Origin: Tychonema litorale BBK16
GTDB lineage: Bacteria > Cyanobacteriota > Cyanobacteriia > Cyanobacteriales > Microcoleaceae
DNA length: 50,624 bases
Direction: 5' to 3'
Assembly (NCBI RefSeq): GCF_021648855.1
Contig: NZ_JAKJHX010000025.1
Span: forward strand, 3,573 to 54,196
In this document: positions 42,463 through 50,624 of the stretch, one piece after another
How the letters are laid out: each line of letters opens with the position of its first letter
How positions within the stretch are numbered: the first letter of the stretch is position 1
Notes under the pieces: model-generated
Seen by the model: only the letters and a program-made list of their open reading frames with translations
Database searches by the model: none
Told to the model about the DNA's origin: nothing
Program-made: the position numbers and the translations under genes

Positions 42463-45222
42463 TTACCTGCGATTCAACTCTACCCTTTCGCCGTAACGCA
42501 ATAGCATCTCTAAACTATCCAAACGATTTTGCCAAGTTTGCACCTGATAGCTATTTTCGGTAGAATGCAGTCGCATCGAAGATTGAAATTGAGATTCAAA
42601 ACTGGCTAATGTTTTTTTAGCTGTGGTTAAGTTTTCGGCAGTGGGATTGGCTGTCAAGTTGTTCAAAGCTTGTGCCAATTGTTCCGATCGACTTTGGAAA
42701 ACTTTCAGTTCAGATTCCGAAACCCGTAACTGATTGCTAGCCAACAAAAAACTCCATTCCTGCTTAAGGGCAGTATACCGCGAAACCGCTGCCGCGAATG
42801 GCTGTCGGTAAGGAATTGGTTCGGAAGCAGAGGCCGAACGTACTGACCGCCCTTGAGTGCGGTTAAAAAAGCCCTGAATCCCGCTGCTAATACTTTCGAC
42901 GGCAAAAATTGCATAACCTCCTGTCGGCAAATCTCGCAAAGCTTGAATTTGGTCGATCGCAACAACTTCGGGTAAAGTTAACAATTTAACCGATGGAGAA
43001 ATCAAAGCTGAACCGAGCATTTGTTCCTTTGCCAAGGGTTCAGTAATACGCTGAAGTCGATTAGTATCCAAAGCATAAGTCATGGGTACAATCAAGTCTA
43101 CAATTCCTTGACGAGCCCAAACTTCCCAATTCTGCTGAATTTTGTAAATCCGCTGACTTTCGGGGTGGGGAAACACGGCTACTGACAAAATTGTTCGCGG
43201 ATAATTTCGGCGCAAAAGTTGAGAAACTTCGCCAACAAAAGTATTAATTTGATTGGTTTTAAACTCCACCCACTGCCGCCATAAATTACCGTCACTGGGG
43301 GAAAGTTTCACTGGATCAGTTCCAGTTAATTGTTGAAATTGCTGTCTAGCCGCCGCACCGTAACCGTATGTAAAACCTGCATTATCATCTTGAAAAGGAT
43401 AGCGAATGTAGTCAAGTTGCAAACCATCTACTTTGTAGCGACTGGCAATTTCGTCAACTATTCTCAGTAAATAATTACGAGCTTCTTTATTGGCAGGATC
43501 GAGATAAAATTTACCGTCATTGATGTGTTGTCTGCGTCCTTTGTTGTCTATATTTGCCCAATCTGGATGGGCAGAAAGTACGGGGCCGGGATCGGAAGCG
43601 GGCTTGCCAATTAAGGTATTGTGGCGCTTGTTTCCGGTGGCAAAAACCCAAATCCAAGCGTGCAATTCGATGCCTCGCTCGTGGGCTAATTTAACAGCAG
43701 ATTGCAGGGGATCCCAGCCGAGTGTGAGGGGGTTTTGTTGGGGTGCAATTTGACTGGGATAAATTGGATATCCGGCGTTTAATGTTTCAAAGAAAACGGT
43801 GTTGATGCCGGCGGCGGCGAGCCGATCGAATACTGCTGCTAAACCTTGTTCCGATCGCGCTGCCACGATCGTCCCGCGATCGAGCCAAACTGCCCGAATT
43901 TCAGATCCAACGCGCTGTCCTTCCTTCGGGTAATTTTGCCATAGCAACTGTCGCGCTTCCACCCACTGCTTTCTGGCTGCGGCGTAGTTTTGCTGTTGGA
44001 GGAGTTGGTCGAAATTTTGCAAAGCCTGCCGTGCGATCGCGATCGTCCGAGTAGTTGCCGCTGGGATAGTGGGCGGGCGACTAGCAACCGGAGCACCACC
44101 ACTGTTACTACCTGCCACCAGTTGAGCAGTGTTAGTAGCAGTGAGATTGACAGTGGTATTGGCTGAATTAACGGCTGTCAGGGCGCTTTCAAACCTACCG
44201 AGGAGGTTGGTCAATTCTTGGCGCATTAAGTATGCTTCAATGCTGGCGATCGGCTGGTTGGAATTTGGCTGCACATCCAAACCGACCGGTGCTGACTGAT
44301 CGGAAGGGTCTGTAAAAGTTGCAGGTACTGGATCGGGAAGGGTAGAGGGAGAAAGTCTGTTCAGTAGGGCATTACGCGGCGAATTAGGGGTGTTTCTAGG
44401 AAGTCTGGAGGGGGGATTGGGTGGTGGTGCGATCGCGGTTTGTGGTGGCATCGGTGCACCGACAGTGCCTCCCCAACGGGCGATCGAGGCTCGTAGCCAA
44501 GCTGTGTCTATATTTGCCGAACCGTCGCTACCCCAGCGCCAGCCGAGATAGGTAGCGCGATCGGTCGCGATCGCCGCCGAGGAACCGGAACTGTCTTTCC
44601 ACGTAGCAATAGTTTGACTATTCGCATCAGTTGGAATCAAGACACCGCCTTGAACCGAGCTATTTTTTTGTTCCGCAGGTATCCAATTGCTAGAAGTAGT
44701 GCAAGCAAGATCTCGACAGCGGGTGCGGGGTTGAGGTGCCGCCGACTGAGTCAACGGAAAAGCCCAATATGCTCCAAGGAGCGATCGCAAAGATTGACGC
44801 ACCAAAGCCGGGGAACTGCGCCCCACTGGCCCAGAAGCAATCAACCTACCGCCCTGTTTTGCCCAAGCTTCTAAAACTTTAATTTGGGCTGGGCTTAAAT
44901 TTTCAATATTGGGCAAAAATAGAGTATTAACGCCTGCCAAATCTCCGACAGTTTTGATTTCTTCGATATTAATTGGTTTGTAAGCAATACCGCTTTCGGA
45001 GAGTCGCGTGGTAATCTTTTGCCAGTCTGGGGAATTTTCCGAACTACGAACTACACCCAGGACTACTTCAGCGAAACTCGGAGAGGGAAACAAGATAAAA
45101 AGATTGAGTAAACTACTCGCGAGTGTTCCAATTAACACTCTTTGCAAGAAAGTGAAAAAGCGAATTTTTCGAGCCTGGGAGCAGGCATCAGGAATTGGAT
45201 GAGACGTTTTAATTTGTTGCAT
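42463..45222 (-). CDS. Secreted GHL10/DUF187-type glycoside hydrolase-like protein
   Basis: 919 residues. An N-terminal signal (about 28-51, ending SPSFA) directs export. Residues about 52-250 form a glutamine-amidotransferase-like fold ([25 protein letters not shown]). A Pro/Ser/Asn-rich linker follows, and residues about 445-770 match the GHL10 (DUF187) TIM barrel: [51 protein letters not shown] and [12 protein letters not shown]. The C-terminal part is helical. Relatives act on bacterial envelope glycans; the exact bond is unknown. It lies 115 bases upstream of the sensor kinase on the same strand. Confidence 0.88.
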   Translation of the reverse strand: MQQIKTSHPIPDACSQARKIRFFTFLQRVLIGTLASSLLNLFILFPSPSFAEVVLGVVRSSENSPDWQKITTRLSESGIAYKPINIEEIKTVGDLAGVNTLFLPNIENLSPAQIKVLEAWAKQGGRLIASGPVGRSSPALVRQSLRSLLGAYWAFPLTQSAAPQPRTRCRDLACTTSSNWIPAEQKNSSVQGGVLIPTDANSQTIATWKDSSGSSAAIATDRATYLGWRWGSDGSANIDTAWLRASIARWGGTVGAPMPPQTAIAPPPNPPSRLPRNTPNSPRNALLNRLSPSTLPDPVPATFTDPSDQSAPVGLDVQPNSNQPIASIEAYLMRQELTNLLGRFESALTAVNSANTTVNLTATNTAQLVAGSNSGGAPVASRPPTIPAATTRTIAIARQALQNFDQLLQQQNYAAARKQWVEARQLLWQNYPKEGQRVGSEIRAVWLDRGTIVAARSEQGLAAVFDRLAAAGINTVFFETLNAGYPIYPSQIAPQQNPLTLGWDPLQSAVKLAHERGIELHAWIWVFATGNKRHNTLIGKPASDPGPVLSAHPDWANIDNKGRRQHINDGKFYLDPANKEARNYLLRIVDEIASRYKVDGLQLDYIRYPFQDDNAGFTYGYGAAARQQFQQLTGTDPVKLSPSDGNLWRQWVEFKTNQINTFVGEVSQLLRRNYPRTILSVAVFPHPESQRIYKIQQNWEVWARQGIVDLIVPMTYALDTNRLQRITEPLAKEQMLGSALISPSVKLLTLPEVVAIDQIQALRDLPTGGYAIFAVESISSGIQGFFNRTQGRSVRSASASEPIPYRQPFAAAVSRYTALKQEWSFLLASNQLRVSESELKVFQSRSEQLAQALNNLTANPTAENLTTAKKTLASFESQFQSSMRLHSTENSYQVQTWQNRLDSLEMLLRYGERVELNRR

Positions 45223-45531
45223 TGATATTCTTAACTACCCAACACACCACAAAGGGAAAATTTCAATAATATCAATTCCGAGTGCATCGGAATGATAGGC
45301 AATCCTTGCAGGAGTCGTAAATTTTTTACCCCACCCCAACCCTCCCCTTAGCAAGGGGAGGGAGTAAGAAATTCACAAATGATTTAGGATTGCTATAGGC
45401 AACTGATCAATTCCGGTTGCACCGGAATGATATAGAGGATACGGCGAATAATATAGAGGATACAGCAGTGCCGTCTCCCTACCCTGATTAATTGTAGGGA
45501 AACGGCACTGCCGTGTCCTGATTGGTTCTTT
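45223..45531. repeat. Gene-free gap filled with four dispersed palindromes
   Basis: In order: ATCAATTCCGAGTGCATCGG (45264-45291), a CCCTCCCCTTAGCAAGGGGA hairpin (45340-45362), TGATCAATTCCGGTTGCACC (45405-45433) and a double copy of the GGATACAGCAGTGCCG/ACGGCACTGCCGTGTCC family (45458-45519). The last can fold as one long stem and lies directly downstream of the helicase stop. No gene seen. Confidence 0.75.
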
Positions 45532-48270
45532 TCAACTAGCAGCTTCATTAACCGGGAAACGATCGATTAACTGCATCGCCCGACAAGCATTCTTCCGCAA
45601 AGAATCCGAGATGTGAGGAACATGAGGAATCTGAGACAAGAAATCCAAAGTCCGGCGCAAAATCCGCACCACATCCCCTTCATCCAAACTCGTATGACTA
45701 ACCAATTCCAGCCATTCAACACCCAGAGCCCACTGCTCAACCAAAGTTACTATATCCCGTTCTAGCCAAATCGGGATAGCAGCTTCATGTCGATACTGGA
45801 CTTGAAATAGCCTACGCCGTAGCCCTTTTTGTAGATTATCCAAAGGTGCCAAAACTTCTGGTGATAGCGAATAGTGAGTCCAACTATCGGGCCTGGAAAC
45901 TTCTGTAACCAAAGCCGCACAAGCAGCAGCAAGGTGGTGGGGGTCAAGTTCGTCAAATTCCGCCGACATCAGGGACAAACCCAACCAGAGTTCGTTATCG
46001 CCACGAATGGCTGCACAAGCTTGGCCCAATTCTGTGGGAACTAATCTTTCGGAAGTATCCGCCCCCTCTATATTGAGGGATACTACTTTTTCCAAACATC
46101 CGAAACTGAGCAAAATGTCAATTAAGTTGATAAATTCTTCCCAGTAGCGGGCTCGTTGCTTTTCTAAGTCATACAAGCCTCTGCGTATTTCGTTTTGCAA
46201 CTCTGTTCTGCGTCGCTGACGCTTGAGCAAAGTACCGGGATTACCCCATTCTAAAACAGGGTGAACTTCTAGTTTAGCTTCTAGGGCTGCGATTTTCTGT
46301 TGTTGCTCGATCGCCTCGCGAGTCGGTTCCGGTGCTGGCAATTCTGGGATTGATTGAGCGATAGGAAGGGTTTCTTCAGTTCCCAAACGGCACTGGCCGA
46401 GTCTCAGTGGCATTTCCGCAGGCGAATTTAAGGTATCTGCAACACCTAACCGGGGTAATTGAGCATGGAGGGTTGCCACATCGCTAATGGCGACAATATA
46501 CCAGCGATTGTCTTTGCCCAAACATACCAAATTTGGTGCTTGGCCCGGACCAGGAATTTTGGCAATGAGTACGGCGGGTATGGGATTTGTGTGCGATCGT
46601 TTAGCAGTAGGAACGTGCTTACCCTTGAGGCTCAGAACAGTACCAAGTACCGCAAAAGCCACAGCCACCGACATCTCCTTAATCCGAGCTTCTTCAGCTT
46701 GCTGCCATAAAGTTTTCAGCAGGCGTTTATCTTCTTTGAGTGTTCCCTGCAACTTTTCATAATGGGCGAGCTGTTTTTCGAGGTTGGCGACATCGCCACC
46801 AGCAGCCAGAGACTCCTCCATCACCGCCAATTCCCCTTGCAGCCGGTCTACTTCTGATTGCTGGGGCTGCAAGTACAAGGTAGAAAGATATTGGCCAAAA
46901 CTGCGCTCTACTAACTCTTGAGCTTCATCGAGAGTGTGAGTTTGCAGCAAATTCAGCACCATGCCGTAGCTGGGAGTGAATTGGCTGGCGAGGGGGTCAG
47001 CTTTTGCTGTTGCCAAATAGGAGGCTTCCTTTGCCCCTTCAAAGCGGGTCTGAACTGCGACTACGTGCCCCAGCTCGTCCATCCCCCGGCGGCCTGCTCT
47101 ACCGGCCATTTGCAGGAATTCTGAAGCATTTAGTAGTCGGTGTCCCTTGTCGGTGCGCTTGGAAAGGGTGGAAATAACTGTAGTGCGGGCGGGCATATTA
47201 ATCCCAGCGGCTAGGGTTTCGGTGGCAAATACGACTTTAATCAAACCTCTGCCGAAGAGTTCTTCAACTAAACCTTTCCAAGCGGGTAAAATGCCTGCGT
47301 GGTGTGCTGCAATACCTTTTAAAAGTGCTTCTTTTTGACCGGTGCGTTCTGCTTCTGGGTTTCGCTGTAAAAAGTCGTCAATAATCCGTTTGAGTTCGGC
47401 GGATTCTGCTTCATTAACCAGGGAAAAACTTGCAACTTCTGCTACTGCTTGATCGCATCCACGGCGGCTGAAGATGAAGTAGATTGCTGGTAGCATATCG
47501 CGATCGTCCAACCGAGACAAAACATCGCCCAAACTGGGAACTGGGATACTACCTCTTTCTACTTTTTGCTGCTTTTTTTTGGGGATGAGTCGGAGGTTGG
47601 CTTTTTGGCCGCTCTCATCGAGTAGGGGAAATATTCCTTTTTGATTGGCGAAGTGAAATTGGAGCGGCACGGGGCGGAAGTCGGAGTAAACGAGTTCTGT
47701 AGGGCCGTGGACTTTGTTAATCCAGTCCGTGAGTTGTCCGCTATTAGCAACGGTTGCTGAGAGGGCGAGTAGTTGAATTGCGCCGGAACAGTAGATAATC
47801 GACTCTTCCCAAACGGTGCCACGCTGTTTGTCGTTCATGTAGTGACACTCGTCGAGAACTACAGTTTCGACTCCAGTCAAGGAAGCGCCCACAGCTCCGA
47901 TCGGCGTACCATAGAGCATATTGCGAAAAATTTCGGTAGTCATCACCAAAATAGGAGCATCCCGGTTAAAAGAGATGTCTCCTGTCAGCAATCCCACCAT
48001 TTCGTTGCCAAATTGTTGGCGGAAGTCGCGCAGCTTTTGGTTAGAGAGAGCTTTGAGAGGAGTGGTGTAGAAGACGCGACGGCCCCGCAAGAGTGCTTGA
48101 TGGATCGCGTATTCGCCGATCAAGGTTTTCCCTGAGCCTGTGGGGGCGCACACGACAACGGATTTGCCTGCATCGAGGGCGACGATGGCCTCTCTCTGAA
48201 AGTTATCTAGCTCGAATGGGAATATGGTCTTCAGATCCAGCTCTGGGCGGTTCTGGGAGTTATCAGGCAC
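45532..48270 (-). CDS. Ski2-like DExH RNA helicase with DSHCT domain (ISE2-like)
   Basis: 912 residues. Helicase core: Walker A CAPTGSGKT (41-49), TTPLKALSNQK, DECHY (motif II), ALSATVAN (motif III), FSRRGCD, then the C-terminal lobe with HHAGILPAWK, VVFATETLAAGINMP and QMAGRAGRRG. A long arm domain and a C-terminal DSHCT-like helical domain (about 740-900) complete the Ski2/Mtr4 plan. In plants the plastid homologue ISE2 works in chloroplast RNA processing and ribosome assembly, so the cyanobacterial protein is likely a structured-RNA helicase. Full length and intact. Confidence 0.93.
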   Translation of the reverse strand: MPDNSQNRPELDLKTIFPFELDNFQREAIVALDAGKSVVVCAPTGSGKTLIGEYAIHQALLRGRRVFYTTPLKALSNQKLRDFRQQFGNEMVGLLTGDISFNRDAPILVMTTEIFRNMLYGTPIGAVGASLTGVETVVLDECHYMNDKQRGTVWEESIIYCSGAIQLLALSATVANSGQLTDWINKVHGPTELVYSDFRPVPLQFHFANQKGIFPLLDESGQKANLRLIPKKKQQKVERGSIPVPSLGDVLSRLDDRDMLPAIYFIFSRRGCDQAVAEVASFSLVNEAESAELKRIIDDFLQRNPEAERTGQKEALLKGIAAHHAGILPAWKGLVEELFGRGLIKVVFATETLAAGINMPARTTVISTLSKRTDKGHRLLNASEFLQMAGRAGRRGMDELGHVVAVQTRFEGAKEASYLATAKADPLASQFTPSYGMVLNLLQTHTLDEAQELVERSFGQYLSTLYLQPQQSEVDRLQGELAVMEESLAAGGDVANLEKQLAHYEKLQGTLKEDKRLLKTLWQQAEEARIKEMSVAVAFAVLGTVLSLKGKHVPTAKRSHTNPIPAVLIAKIPGPGQAPNLVCLGKDNRWYIVAISDVATLHAQLPRLGVADTLNSPAEMPLRLGQCRLGTEETLPIAQSIPELPAPEPTREAIEQQQKIAALEAKLEVHPVLEWGNPGTLLKRQRRRTELQNEIRRGLYDLEKQRARYWEEFINLIDILLSFGCLEKVVSLNIEGADTSERLVPTELGQACAAIRGDNELWLGLSLMSAEFDELDPHHLAAACAALVTEVSRPDSWTHYSLSPEVLAPLDNLQKGLRRRLFQVQYRHEAAIPIWLERDIVTLVEQWALGVEWLELVSHTSLDEGDVVRILRRTLDFLSQIPHVPHISDSLRKNACRAMQLIDRFPVNEAAS

Positions 48271-48680
48271 TGGGATTATTATAAGGTTTTAGAGTAGGTG
48301 TGCTTCAATCTTGCTTAAAGCAAGGCAGCAGAGGACTATGTTGATTTTAAACCTTCTCTAGCAAATCGGCTAATTTAAAGAAGCGTCAGGATAGAGGACA
48401 CGGCAGTGCTGTGTCCCTACCCAAAATAATATTGTAGGGAAACGGCACTGCCGTGTCTTAATTTCGGCTGGTTATTTGCTACCGATGCCCGATGCCCGAT
48501 GCCCGATGCCCAATGCCCCATGCCCAATGCCCAATTTTACCTTGACTTTTGGAGCAATTGGCGATCGGCAAATCAGCCTTCATCTCGACATAAAAAAAAA
48601 TTATTAATGAATCTTAAGTTTTTATTAAATTTTGTATTATGATCTTAATTATATCCCACTAAGTATTTATTCTCATCATT
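48271..48680. repeat. Gap before ndhD with palindromes and a (GATGCCC)n tandem repeat
   Basis: 48395-48458 is a double palindrome-family copy (AGGACACGGCAGTGCTGTGT and TAGGGAAACGGCACTGCCGT). 48482-48536 is a tandem array of seven GATGCCC/AATGCCC units. From 48590 the sequence is AT-rich (AAAAAAAAATTATTAATGAA) and should carry the ndhD promoter. No gene seen. Confidence 0.8.
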
Positions 48681-50411
48681 ATGATAGCGGATCAATTTCC
48701 TTGGCTGACCACAATTGTCATGCTACCTCTCATCGCTTCCGTGGCTATCCCTTTTCTACCCGACACAAATGGTAAAACTGTGCGGTGGTACGCCCTGGGT
48801 GTGGGTTTAGCAGACCTTTTACTAATGTGTTGGGTGTTTTTGACACATTACGATCCGAGCATCTCTACTTTCCAAATCGTAGAGCAATATTCCTGGATAC
48901 CTTCTTTAGGCCTCAACTGGTCGGTTTCGGTTGATGGATTGTCAGTGCCACTGGTACTGTTGGCTGGACTGGTGACGACGTTATCAATTGCCGCAGCCTG
49001 GGAAGTCGATCGCAAACCAAGACTTTTCTACTTCCTAATGCTGGTAATGTATTCGGCACAGATAGGAGTGTTCGTCGCCCAAGACATCATGCTACTGTTC
49101 ATCGTCTGGGAACTAGAACTAATTCCGGTTTACCTGCTAATCTCCATTTGGGGCGGGCAAAACCGTCGCTACGCAGCTACCAAATTCTTGATTTATACCG
49201 CAGGCGCTTCAATTTTCATTTTAATCGCAGCTTTAGCAATGGGATTCTACGGCGGAGGAACTCCCACCTTCGACATGGTAGAACTAGGCTTGAAAGACTA
49301 CCCGTTAGGTTTAGAACTACTTTTGTATGCGGGGTTGTTCATTGCTTTCGGCGTTAAACTGGCGATTTTCCCCTTCCACACATGGCTACCTGATGCCCAC
49401 GGCGAAGCTTCTTCTCCCGTGTCGATGATTCTGGCTGGTGTGTTGTTGAAAATGGGCGGATATGGACTGATTCGTCTGAATTTAGAACTGCTTCCCAAAG
49501 CACACGTTTACTTTGCACCGATTATGGTGGTACTCGGCGTAGTCAATATCATCTACGGTGCGCTGAATTCCTTTGGCCAAAAGAACATGAAGCGCCGCCT
49601 AGCAAATTCATCAATTTCCCATATGGGATTTGTGCTCCTCGGTATTGCTTCCTTCACGGATTTGGGAATCAACGGTGCACTGTTGCAAATGATTTCCCAC
49701 GGTTTAATCGCCTCAGTATTGTTTTTCCTGGCCGGCGTAACTTACGATCGCACCCATACAATGGTTATGGATGAAATGGGCGAGATTGGCAGAGTCATGC
49801 CCAAAGTGTTTGCCTTGTTTACCGCAGGTGCTCTGGCATCCCTAGCACTTCCTGGTATGAGTGGTTTTGCTAGCGAACTTTCGGTATTTGTCGGTGTGGC
49901 AACTAGCGATATCTACAGCGATTCTTTCCGCGCAGTGATAATTTTCCTCGCAGCGGTTGGAGTAATTTTGACACCGATTTATCTACTGTCAATGCTGCGT
50001 CAGCTATTTTACAATTCTGGAGCCGCAGCGGCTTGTGACATCGAGGATTTAGATTTGCAGAATCAGAGAAATAATCTAGATGAAGCGGTTTGTTTCGGTA
50101 ATAGTTGCGTTTTGCCGGCAGATGCAGTGTTTATTGATGCTCAACCTCGCGAAGTGGCGATCGCATTTTGCTTTTTAATCCCGATTGTTGGCATTGGTTT
50201 TTATCCCAAGATGGCGATGCAGGTTTATGATGCTAAGACTGTCGCAGTCAACGCAGAAGTCAGAGAATCTTACATCCAAATTGCTCAAGATAATCCTCGG
50301 ATTTATGCGAATCAACTTTTGATTCCCAAAATTGCACAGGTTCAAAGAGCACCTAGTTTGGGTAAAATTACTGGGTCTGAATCTGCATCAGTTTTGGGGA
50401 TTGTTAAATAG
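48681..50411 (+). CDS. ndhD: NAD(P)H-quinone oxidoreductase chain 4 (NdhD1-like)
   Basis: 576 residues with about 14 membrane helices; a proton-pumping antiporter-like subunit of the NDH-1 complex in the thylakoid membrane, serving respiration and cyclic electron flow. Diagnostic segments are [19 protein letters not shown] with the functional Glu, [20 protein letters not shown] with Lys and His, and [13 protein letters not shown]. Similarity as I judge it is to NdhD1/D2 (NDH-1L) rather than the CO2-uptake NdhD3/D4. The C-terminal ~100 residues after the last helix are longer than strictly needed but usual in cyanobacteria. No ndhF partner is in the window. Confidence 0.95.
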   Translation: MIADQFPWLTTIVMLPLIASVAIPFLPDTNGKTVRWYALGVGLADLLLMCWVFLTHYDPSISTFQIVEQYSWIPSLGLNWSVSVDGLSVPLVLLAGLVTTLSIAAAWEVDRKPRLFYFLMLVMYSAQIGVFVAQDIMLLFIVWELELIPVYLLISIWGGQNRRYAATKFLIYTAGASIFILIAALAMGFYGGGTPTFDMVELGLKDYPLGLELLLYAGLFIAFGVKLAIFPFHTWLPDAHGEASSPVSMILAGVLLKMGGYGLIRLNLELLPKAHVYFAPIMVVLGVVNIIYGALNSFGQKNMKRRLANSSISHMGFVLLGIASFTDLGINGALLQMISHGLIASVLFFLAGVTYDRTHTMVMDEMGEIGRVMPKVFALFTAGALASLALPGMSGFASELSVFVGVATSDIYSDSFRAVIIFLAAVGVILTPIYLLSMLRQLFYNSGAAAACDIEDLDLQNQRNNLDEAVCFGNSCVLPADAVFIDAQPREVAIAFCFLIPIVGIGFYPKMAMQVYDAKTVAVNAEVRESYIQIAQDNPRIYANQLLIPKIAQVQRAPSLGKITGSESASVLGIVK

Positions 50412-50530
50412 TCCGGCAAGGGTTGAAACCCCTGCCTCAAAGCTAAAGTCCTCTCAAGAGGACTCATGATTTCTTCAGTCCTCTTGAGAGGACTTTCGCT
50501 ATTAGACAGGGGTTTCAACCCCTGTCGGAC
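50411..50530. repeat. Three-hairpin dispersed element, copy 2 (inverted)
   Basis: Ends GTCCGGCAAGGGTTGAAACC and GGTTTCAACCCCTGTCGGAC pair over ~30 bases; inside, AGTCCTCTCAAGAGGACT and AGTCCTCTTGAGAGGACT each fold alone and with one another. It starts at the last base of ndhD, so it could end that transcript. It is the reverse-oriented relative of 36668-36790. The remaining ~94 bases to the window end show no gene. Confidence 0.85.
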
Positions 50531-50624
50531 TTGGCTGGCTGACAACTACATAAAAATTCTAAAATATCACCAAGAAACTGGGTCTGAAGCCCCGTCCTTC
50601 TAGGAAGTCGGAGGCCAAGCGGTC

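Noticed and set aside
48482..48536. (GATGCCC)n array as a possible CRISPR
   Set aside because: Seven-base units in direct contact without spacers; it is a tandem repeat.

Overview
The window comes from a filamentous cyanobacterium, most likely of the Oscillatoriales (Microcoleus/Oscillatoria/Phormidium type). Evidence: the HIP1 octamer GCGATCGC is frequent, an ndhD gene of the cyanobacterial NDH-1 complex is present, several protein families are confined to cyanobacteria (DUF3120, DUF1636 next to cobW, an ISE2/Ski2-like helicase, slr1659-type STAS), and intergenic regions are loaded with palindromes and heptamer tandem repeats of the kind seen in filamentous cyanobacteria. The genus is inferred from general knowledge; no marker gene such as rRNA is present. 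I see no rRNA, tRNA or CRISPR array.

Layout. 0-8.6 kb: a PEP-CTERM surface protein, a J-domain/pentapeptide fusion, an alpha/beta hydrolase, a retropepsin-like protein, two overlapping conserved genes (one DUF3120), a ferrochelatase-superfamily enzyme with a His-rich tail, a DUF433/DUF5615 toxin-antitoxin pair and an unknown gene whose 3' end is a decayed copy of the chelatase 3' end. 8.6-11.3 kb: a tight four-gene operon made of three divergent paralogues of an unrecognised small protein family plus a membrane-anchored SPOR-like protein, divergent from a helix-turn-helix module protein. This is the best candidate here for an undescribed system. 11.4-18.4 kb: a metal-homeostasis region with a divergent zinc-type ABC transporter, a COG0523 GTPase/WD40 pair, and a cobalamin-riboswitch-controlled DUF1636-cobW pair. 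Two look-alike Fur/Zur-type palindromes lie upstream of the transporter and of the COG0523 gene. 18.5-29.2 kb: clpX, cyanase, a lone TnpB, a STAS protein and PAS-GAF histidine kinase, a VOC protein, a previously easy-to-miss 37-residue membrane protein, a glutathione peroxidase, two PRC-barrel/DUF2382 stress proteins and a DUF1499 protein.

29.3-42.3 kb: a same-strand signalling array. In transcription order it holds a Cache-HAMP-3xPAS hybrid kinase, a receiver-kinase, a lone receiver, two duplicated receiver-PAS-kinase-receiver hybrids and a receiver-GAF-adenylate cyclase. Many junctions overlap, so the simplest reading is a multistep phosphorelay ending in cAMP. 42.5-50.6 kb: a secreted GHL10-type glycoside hydrolase-like protein, the Ski2-like helicase, and ndhD.

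Mobile and repeat content is high. A palindrome family with core GGACACGGCAGTGCCGTGTCC recurs at least ten times, including inside the zinc transporter operon. A ~120 bp three-hairpin element occurs twice in opposite orientation (36.7 and 50.4 kb). Repeat-derived DNA has also been taken up into coding sequence, notably at the same place in two receiver domains.
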